This document shows, in pieces, positions 59,184-64,000 of a DNA stretch of 64,000 bases. Position 1 is the first letter of the stretch. Every line of letters begins with the position of its first letter. Both the position numbers and the translations under genes were made by a program. This stretch comes from Haloplanus salinarum (lineage in GTDB: Archaea > Halobacteriota > Halobacteria > Halobacteriales > Haloferacaceae). The stretch covers positions 3,292,987 through 3,356,986 of the forward strand of contig NZ_CP101823.1 in NCBI RefSeq assembly GCF_024498175.1, written 5' to 3'. Below the pieces are notes generated by a model, which was not told where the DNA came from, searched no databases, and saw only the letters and a program-made list of their open reading frames with translations.

Positions 59184-60139
59184 GCGACGGCGACGTGCTC
59201 GCCGTCGTCGAACACCGGCGCGGCTCACTCCGCCCGGTGAGCTACGAACTGATCGCGGCCGGGAGCGACCTGGCGGCCGACCTGGGCGGCGACCTGCACG
59301 TGGCCGTGATCGGCGGCGACGTCGAGGGCTTCGCCGAGCGGGTGAACCGCGCGGGCGTCGACACCATCCACGTCGTCGACGAGGGTGAGGAGTTCAACCA
59401 CGACGTCTACGCGGCGACGACGACGGCGCTGTTCGAGGCCGTCGAGCCGAGCGTCCTCCTCATGCCGAACAGCGTGAACGGCCTCGACTACGCGCCCGCG
59501 GTGGCGACGCGGCTGTCGGTCCCGCTGGTCAGCGACGCGGTCGACCTGTCGGTCGACAACGGCCTCGTCGTCACCCGGGAGACCTACGGCTCGAAGGTGG
59601 AGACGGACGTCGAGACGACCACGCCGGTCGCCGTGACGATCCGGGGCGGCGAGTGGCCGCCCGCCGAAGACCCGGGCGACGCCGCGGTCGAACCCTTCGA
59701 CGTCGACGTCGACGAGGCGTCGGTCCGCTCGACGGTCCGCGGGTTCGAGGAGGTCGGCGCCGGCGACGTCGACATCGGCGAGGCCGAGTTCATCGTCTCG
59801 GTCGGCCGCGGCATCGAGGAGGAGGAGAACCTCGAACTGATCGAAGAGCTGGCCGACGCGCTCGACGCGACGGTGGCGGCATCGCGGCCCATCGTCGACA
59901 ACGGCTGGCTGCCGAAAAACCGGCAGGTCGGCCAGTCCGGGAAGGTCGTCACGCCGACGGTGTACCTCGCGTTCGGCATCTCCGGGGCGGTCCAGCACGT
60001 CGCGGGCATGAAGGGCGCGGAGACGATCATCGCGGTCAACACCGACCCCGACGCCCCCATCTTCGACATCGCGGACTACGGCGTCGTCGGCGACCTGTTC
60101 GAGGTCGTTCCGGAGCTTATCGAGCGGTTCGAATCGTAG
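59180..60139 (+). CDS. etfA: Electron transfer flavoprotein α subunit
   Basis: 319 residues from ATG 59180, overlapping the etfB stop. FAD domain: SVGRGIEEEENLELIEELAD, RPIVDNGWLPKNRQVGQSGK, YLAFGISGAVQHVAGMKGAE, INTDP-type AVNTDPDAPIFDIADYGVVG. No extra ferredoxin domain, so simple non-bifurcating type is likely, without an adjacent FixCX set. Confidence 0.95.
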   Translation: MSDGDVLAVVEHRRGSLRPVSYELIAAGSDLAADLGGDLHVAVIGGDVEGFAERVNRAGVDTIHVVDEGEEFNHDVYAATTTALFEAVEPSVLLMPNSVNGLDYAPAVATRLSVPLVSDAVDLSVDNGLVVTRETYGSKVETDVETTTPVAVTIRGGEWPPAEDPGDAAVEPFDVDVDEASVRSTVRGFEEVGAGDVDIGEAEFIVSVGRGIEEEENLELIEELADALDATVAASRPIVDNGWLPKNRQVGQSGKVVTPTVYLAFGISGAVQHVAGMKGAETIIAVNTDPDAPIFDIADYGVVGDLFEVVPELIERFES

Positions 60140-60234
60140 CGTCGGAACGTCACGCCGGCCACGGGACCGCGTCGGGTGTTCCGAACGCTGCGATAGCGTC
60201 ACGTACTTGCCGCGTCCGCCCCTTCGACCGGGCG

Positions 60235-61077
60235 ATGGAGTATCTGGATCGGCGAGTCCGCCTGGTGAACGACCGTTTGGAGTCGCTCATCGAAGCGGTC
60301 GAACCGACGGAACTCGCCGCGGAACTCGAACACGTCGCCCTCGCGGGCGGCAAGCGCGTCCGGCCGGCGGTGACGGTGTTGACCTGCGAGGCGGTCGGCG
60401 GGTCGCCGACCGACGCCGTCGAGTTCGCGGTCGGGATCGAACTCGTCCACAACGCCTCGCTGGTGATCGACGACATCATCGACCGGTCGGCGGTGCGCCG
60501 CGGCACCCCGAGCGCGTGGGAGGCGTTCGGCTACGGTCCCGCCATCGTCGCCAGCGACGGCCTGCTCGGCGAGGCCTTCGCGCTCTTTTCGGAGAACGAG
60601 CGGGCCATGCGCATCGTCGCCGAAGCGATGGTCGAACTCGGCGAGGGCGAGGCGACGGAACTGGTCGCCCGCCCGGAGACCGAAGCGGAGTACATGGCGC
60701 TCGCCCGGCGCAAGACGGGGGTCCTCTTCCGGGCGGCGGCGGAACTCGGGGCCGTGGCCGGCGGGGCCGACGCCTTCACCGTCGAGTCGCTGGGCGACTA
60801 CGCCGAGCGGGTCGGCGTCGCGTTCCAGATCCGCGACGACGTGCTCGACGCCACCGCCGACGCGGACGCGCTCGGCAAGCCGACCGGACAGGACGCCGAG
60901 ATGGACCGGCCGTCGCTGGTCCAGGTGACCGACCTCTCGCCGGAGGTGGCGAACGAGCGGGCCCGCCGGCAGTCCGACCGGGCGCTGTCGGCGCTGTCGG
61001 CGGCCGACACCGAGGACGTCGACGCGGTCGACTACCTCCAGGACCTCGCGGAGTTCGTCGTCGTCCGGGAGCGCTAG
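60235..61077 (+). CDS. Polyprenyl (geranylgeranyl-type) diphosphate synthase
   Basis: 280 residues. First Asp-rich motif DDIID (79-83), second DDVLD (201-205), GGKRVRP (38-44) for isopentenyl diphosphate. Five residues before the first motif is Ala74 rather than the aromatic found in archaeal C20 synthases, so longer products are possible. The substrates are DMAPP/FPP plus IPP; the product feeds archaeol lipids or quinone side chains. Its stop shares a CTAG with the DUF373 gene. Confidence 0.92.
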   Translation: MEYLDRRVRLVNDRLESLIEAVEPTELAAELEHVALAGGKRVRPAVTVLTCEAVGGSPTDAVEFAVGIELVHNASLVIDDIIDRSAVRRGTPSAWEAFGYGPAIVASDGLLGEAFALFSENERAMRIVAEAMVELGEGEATELVARPETEAEYMALARRKTGVLFRAAAELGAVAGGADAFTVESLGDYAERVGVAFQIRDDVLDATADADALGKPTGQDAEMDRPSLVQVTDLSPEVANERARRQSDRALSALSAADTEDVDAVDYLQDLAEFVVVRER

Positions 61078-62189
61078 GCGGGGTCGGCACCCGTCGGATA
61101 CCGCGACTCCGCGACGGCGAAGGTGAGCGTGCTGAGGACGCCGAGCAGCGTCCCCACGACGAGCGCGATGGCGAGGTCGGTCAGGGTCAGCGTCGTCATC
61201 CCCTCGATTGGGGGCAACAGGAACCCCGAGACCGCATAGAGGACGACCGCGATGGCGGCGACGTAGAAGGGCGCGTTCAGGTAGCGCCACTTGAACCGGT
61301 CGGCGAGGTACTCGTCGGTGACCTGCCCGAGGCTGCTGGTGATCCCCGCCGCGGCGAACCACTGGATCGCGCCGTTGACGAGGGCCGCGAGCACCGTCAT
61401 CGCCGAGGGCGGCCCGGCGATGCCGGTCTCGACGGTCCGCAACGTCGAGACGCCCTCGGCGCCGCCCACGACCAGGAGCGCCGCGGCCACGACGTAGGTG
61501 ATGATCGTCACCCGGCCGGCGTAGAGGACGTTCCGCACGCGGTCGGCGACCTCGTCGACTGTCGATTCGAGGCCGAGGCCACGGAACAGCGTGTAGAGGC
61601 CGAGCAGCGCGGAGATGAGGCCGAGGACGGCCGCGCCCGGTACGTCGAAGAAGGTGGCGATGGTGACGAAGGGGTAGATCAGGAGGAGGATGCCGAGCGG
61701 AACCAGCAGGGTCCCCCGCGTCTCGGGGTCAGCGAGCACCTGCTTCATCGTGTAGTACATCGACTCCAGGTTCTGGGCCTGCCGAACCACGACCCGACGG
61801 ACGCTGTCGATGGGGACCCGCGAGCGGATGACCGGCAGCACGGACTCGTCCTGTGCGCCGTCGGTGATGACGACCGCGCGGACGGACTCGCCGGTCGACA
61901 GCCCCGCCAGCACGCGGTCGACCTCCTCGCCGACCGCGCGGGTGGCCCGCACCTCGCTCCCTTGGACGCCGGTGACGGCCGCCACCTCCACCTCCTCGCT
62001 CTCCTCCCGACGGAGGTCGTCGAGGACGTGAAGCCCCTGGAACATGACGTTCACGTCGGAGTCCTCGGGGTCCGTCGTGGCGAGGTCGACGGCGGCGTCC
62101 CTGACGGCGTCACGGCCGACCACCGGCGTCTCGACGCCGGTCTTGCGACCGAGGTCGTCGTCGAGGTCCACACAGAGCACCAGGAGCAC
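61074..62189 (-). CDS. DUF373 membrane protein
   Basis: 371 residues. N-terminal soluble part LLVLCVDLDDDLGRKTGVET (an acidic metal-site-like opening), EVDRVLAGLSTGESVRAVVI, QAQNLESMYYTMKQVLADPE, then six helices. DUF373 is a widespread archaeal family of unknown function, with a phosphoesterase-like Asp opening suggested by sequence only. The start could be slightly earlier. The gene is convergent with the polyprenyl synthase. Confidence 0.88.
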   Translation of the reverse strand: MLLVLCVDLDDDLGRKTGVETPVVGRDAVRDAAVDLATTDPEDSDVNVMFQGLHVLDDLRREESEEVEVAAVTGVQGSEVRATRAVGEEVDRVLAGLSTGESVRAVVITDGAQDESVLPVIRSRVPIDSVRRVVVRQAQNLESMYYTMKQVLADPETRGTLLVPLGILLLIYPFVTIATFFDVPGAAVLGLISALLGLYTLFRGLGLESTVDEVADRVRNVLYAGRVTIITYVVAAALLVVGGAEGVSTLRTVETGIAGPPSAMTVLAALVNGAIQWFAAAGITSSLGQVTDEYLADRFKWRYLNAPFYVAAIAVVLYAVSGFLLPPIEGMTTLTLTDLAIALVVGTLLGVLSTLTFAVAESRYPTGADPA

Positions 62190-62221
62190 GCCCCCCCGTA
62201 GGCCATCCGGATATTTGCCTC

Positions 62222-62229
62222 TTCGGGAC
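62222..62229 (+). repeat. 8-bp target-site duplication, left copy
   Basis: TTCGGGAC directly before the IS end; the same 8 bp follow the right end at 62927-62934, as expected for an IS6 family insertion. Confidence 0.8.
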
Positions 62230-62926
62230 GGTCGTGTTCAGATAAGGATTGAAAGGTGAGGCGTAGCGTTTTTTGAGTGCCTATGTCAGAAAACGCTAGC
62301 CTCAGCGGTTGTATCGGCCGAATTGAGTTAGGTTTTGTGGAACGAGAGGCAACACCGCGGCTGTTGATGAAGCTCAGTATTCAGCTCCATCTTGCTGGAC
62401 TATCACTTTCGAATACTGTCTCTATTCTTGAGATATTTGGTGTTGAACGCGCACGATCCACCGTTCATAACTGGGTTCACAAGGCCGATCTACAGCCCGA
62501 AGAGGGTCGACGTCCGGATCACGTTGCGGTTGACGAAACGGTGATCCGACTCAACGACGAGCAGTATTGGCTGTACGCCGCGGTCGATCCGGAGACGAAC
62601 GAATTACTCCATACAAAGCTCGAACCGACGAGAACGAACGTTATCGCTTACTCGTTCTTTCGCGAATTACGCGAGAAACACGACGTTGACGACGCGGTGT
62701 TTCTCGTCGACGGTGCGAAACCCCTGAACGACGCGTGCCGTCGCCACGGCCTCGATTTCAGATATGAACGCCACGGAAATCGGAACAGCGTCGAACGTGT
62801 TTTTCGTGAGGTAAAATGCAGAACTACCAGTTTCTCGAACTGTTTTAGCAACGCCGAAGCAGAAACTGCAAACGAGTGGCTCAGATCGTTCGCCTTCGCA
62901 TGGAATCAACTAATCTGAACACCGTC
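62230..62926 (+). mobile_element. IS6-family insertion sequence, complete
   Basis: 697 bp with one transposase gene. The ends share GTGTTCAGAT (62234-62243) and its complement ATCTGAACAC (62913-62922), inside imperfect terminal repeats; flanked by 8-bp TTCGGGAC duplications. G+C is clearly lower than neighbours. The duplications being intact indicate a recent, unrearranged insertion between the DUF373 and the HVO_0649-like genes. No passenger genes. Confidence 0.88.
62283..62918 (+). CDS. IS6-family transposase
   Basis: 211 residues. A helix-turn-helix at ~35-65 (LSLSNTVSILEIFGVERARS) then the DDE core: D84 in HVAVDETVIRL, D143 in VFLVDGAKPLNDA and E171 in NSVERVFREVKCRT. Size is right for haloarchaeal IS6 transposases of the ISH14/ISH15 type. 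Uninterrupted frame, so probably active. ATG at 62283 (GTG 62277 alternative). Confidence 0.93.
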   Translation: MSENASLSGCIGRIELGFVEREATPRLLMKLSIQLHLAGLSLSNTVSILEIFGVERARSTVHNWVHKADLQPEEGRRPDHVAVDETVIRLNDEQYWLYAAVDPETNELLHTKLEPTRTNVIAYSFFRELREKHDVDDAVFLVDGAKPLNDACRRHGLDFRYERHGNRNSVERVFREVKCRTTSFSNCFSNAEAETANEWLRSFAFAWNQLI

Positions 62927-62934
62927 TTCGGGAC
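62927..62934 (+). repeat. 8-bp target-site duplication, right copy
   Basis: TTCGGGAC immediately following the element; matches 62222-62229. Confidence 0.8.
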
Positions 62935-62975
62935 GATCCAAAGAGTTAACACGTCACTGAGATAACTGGTAACGT

Positions 62976-63176
62976 ATGTCAATGACGAACCGGTCCGGGT
63001 CGACCCCGTTCGGGCGGCTCCGGGCGCACTTCGAGGCGTCACGGGCGGCGTGCCCGGCCTGTGGGTACGAGGACCCCGAGGTCGAGTGGCGGGTGACCAC
63101 CACGGGTTGCCGCGTCGCGTACCGGCACCGCTGTCCGAGCTGCGACGCCGTCGAGGAACACGAGTTCAGCCTGTAA
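62976..63176 (+). CDS. HVO_0649-family-like zinc-finger protein
   Basis: 66 residues: FGRLRAHFEASRAACPACGY, EVEWRVTTTGCRVAYRHRCP, SCDAVEEHEFSL. The two CxxC pairs (CPACG and CPSCD) with a β-hairpin between them form a zinc ribbon. I recall a haloarchaeal family of this name with no known role. It lies just after the IS and overlaps the DUF2070-like gene tail by 11 nt. Confidence 0.8.
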   Translation: MSMTNRSGSTPFGRLRAHFEASRAACPACGYEDPEVEWRVTTTGCRVAYRHRCPSCDAVEEHEFSL

Positions 63177-64000
63177 GGAAGAAGATCAGGACGCTGACCG
63201 CCATCGCGACGATGATGATGATGGCGGCGAGCGCTCCGCCCATCGAGACGAGGGCGTTGGCGTGACTGGCGAGGGTCTCCGTGCGGTCGTTGCCGAACAC
63301 CGTCACCGAAGCCCGTTCGGTCGCCATCCCCGCCGACACCGGTTCGAGGTCGGCGACGGCCTCGTCGAGCAACCGTTCGATCAGCGCGACGAACTCGCCG
63401 TGATCGATGGCCGACCCAACCTGGTTGTCCGCCTCGACGCTGTTGACGATGTGCGTGTCGGTCGTCATCACCTCCACGGCGTCGATCGGTTCGCGGGCGG
63501 TCACCGCGTCGACGACCCGTCCCCGCAGTCCGGGCACCATGTTGTTGCCGTCGACGAGGACGTAGGCCGTGTGTTGCCCCTCGACTTCGGCGACCGCCAC
63601 CCGGATCCCGAGCGGGCCGATGCCGTCGAGCGGGGTCCACGGCGTCCGGTCCCAGGCGACGCCGAGGTGGAGCGCCCCGCGTGGCGCCTCGCTCAGTTGC
63701 CGTCCGGCTTGCCTGGCCGCCGTGATCATGTCGAAGGCGCGCTCGCTGCCGGGCGTGACGTGGCCCAGGTCCTCGCCCTGGAGGCCGTTGTTGGAGTTGT
63801 GCGCGTCGACCAGGAGGACGTCGTCGAGGCCGACGGTGCGGGCCTCGGCGGCCGTCGCGAGGCCGACGCCGTACTCCACGTCATCGGCGAAGCCCGGGGC
63901 GAAGGTGGCCACCAGGAGGGCGTCGTCGCCGAAGGCCTGGCCGAGCATCGACGCCTCGCCCGACCCCGTGCGGACGCTCCGTGTCGCCTCCTCGGCGTAC
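63166..64000 (-). CDS. DUF2070 family protein, C-terminal part (runs off the right edge)
   Basis: Open on the reverse strand from the window edge to a stop at 63166, at least 278 residues. VLLVDAHNSNNGLQGEDLGH, DGIGPLGIRVAVAEVEGQHT and AVEVMTTDTHIVNSVEADNQ are the conserved C-terminal domain of the archaeal DUF2070 family, which also has N-terminal membrane helices (outside the window). A terminal helix (LAAIIIIVAMAVSVLIFFL) is present. Function unknown. The in-frame ATG at 63948 is not the real start, since the frame continues sensibly upstream. Confidence 0.82.
   Translation of the reverse strand, partial: YAEEATRSVRTGSGEASMLGQAFGDDALLVATFAPGFADDVEYGVGLATAAEARTVGLDDVLLVDAHNSNNGLQGEDLGHVTPGSERAFDMITAARQAGRQLSEAPRGALHLGVAWDRTPWTPLDGIGPLGIRVAVAEVEGQHTAYVLVDGNNMVPGLRGRVVDAVTAREPIDAVEVMTTDTHIVNSVEADNQVGSAIDHGEFVALIERLLDEAVADLEPVSAGMATERASVTVFGNDRTETLASHANALVSMGGALAAIIIIVAMAVSVLIFFLTG

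Overview
The window is a chromosomal segment from an extremely halophilic archaeon (class Halobacteria; the genus cannot be fixed by eye). The evidence is very high GC, acidic proteins dense in D/E and poor in Lys, TATA-like boxes 24-30 nt before many starts with little Shine-Dalgarno use, and archaeal or haloarchaeal genes throughout: aIF5B, PAN proteasomal ATPase, NOB1, the archaeosine genes tgtA, arcS and RaSEA, TrmY, salactin, a SAMP-type ubiquitin-like protein and haloarchaeal DUF proteins. Gene density is high. Starts often overlap the preceding stop (ATGA, GTGA, TGATG), and convergent genes often overlap at their ends.

Layout. 1-5 kb: the N-terminal part of an MFS transporter, a membrane-anchored sulfite-oxidase/YedY-like molybdoenzyme, a winged-helix regulator with a small membrane protein, a decayed DMSO-reductase-family molybdoenzyme, and small CxxC proteins. 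5-9 kb: a CopD-like membrane protein, tRNA-Ser(CGA), OsmC, a Rieske protein fused to a large helical domain, and an F420/flavin oxidoreductase of the luciferase type. 9-16 kb: information-processing core (PRC-barrel protein plus nob1, infB/aIF5B, PAN, pepF). 15.7-18 kb: a sugar-acid dehydratase of the enolase superfamily followed by a 49-bp tandem repeat, and a CPBP protease. 18-22.7 kb: tgtA and arcS, which make archaeosine-15 in tRNA, with three small genes between them. 22.7-26.2 kb: an aldehyde ferredoxin oxidoreductase-like protein that lacks the Fe-S cysteines, a coupled zinc protein, a coiled-coil protein, and a ubiquitin-like gene with two coupled partners. 26-32.6 kb: AzlCD, isocitrate lyase with a coupled small repeat protein, an ABC-2 exporter, and SppA with a DUF4350-like protein. 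32.7-39.6 kb: a complete five-gene peptide-type ABC importer in one coupled operon, then a BsuPI-like protein and TrmY. 39.6-40 kb: tRNA-Pro(CGG) followed by two tandem partial tRNA copies. 40-46.4 kb: a J-domain/2Fe-2S ferredoxin fusion, a surface protein with a Thr-Pro stalk, a zinc-ribbon repeat protein, salactin, a CdpA-like membrane protein, an arylsulfotransferase-like propeller and a Nudix hydrolase. 46.5-50 kb: a canonical aldehyde ferredoxin oxidoreductase, a VanZ-like protein and RaSEA. 50-54.5 kb: a Tat lipoprotein, then purQ, purS and purC. 54.6-61 kb: a quinone-type methyltransferase, secreted proteins, a membrane-bound winged-helix protein, etfBA and a polyprenyl synthase. 61-64 kb: a DUF373 protein, a fresh IS6-family insertion, a zinc-finger protein and part of a DUF2070 protein.

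Functional themes. Three of the enzymes for the same tRNA modification (TgtA inserts preQ0; ArcS and RaSEA convert it to archaeosine) lie within 32 kb. Two AOR-family genes sit in the same window, one with all four cluster cysteines and one with none. Salactin and a CdpA-like gene are neighbours and share a GTCTGACG motif in their upstream regions. The best candidates for undescribed biology are the cysteine-free AOR with its coupled zinc protein, the ubiquitin-like gene ending Gly-Gly-Ala next to a partner ending Ala-Gly-Gly, the duplicated-motif small protein coupled to isocitrate lyase, and the tRNA-Pro 3'-half repeats. I found no CRISPR array, prophage or replication origin.
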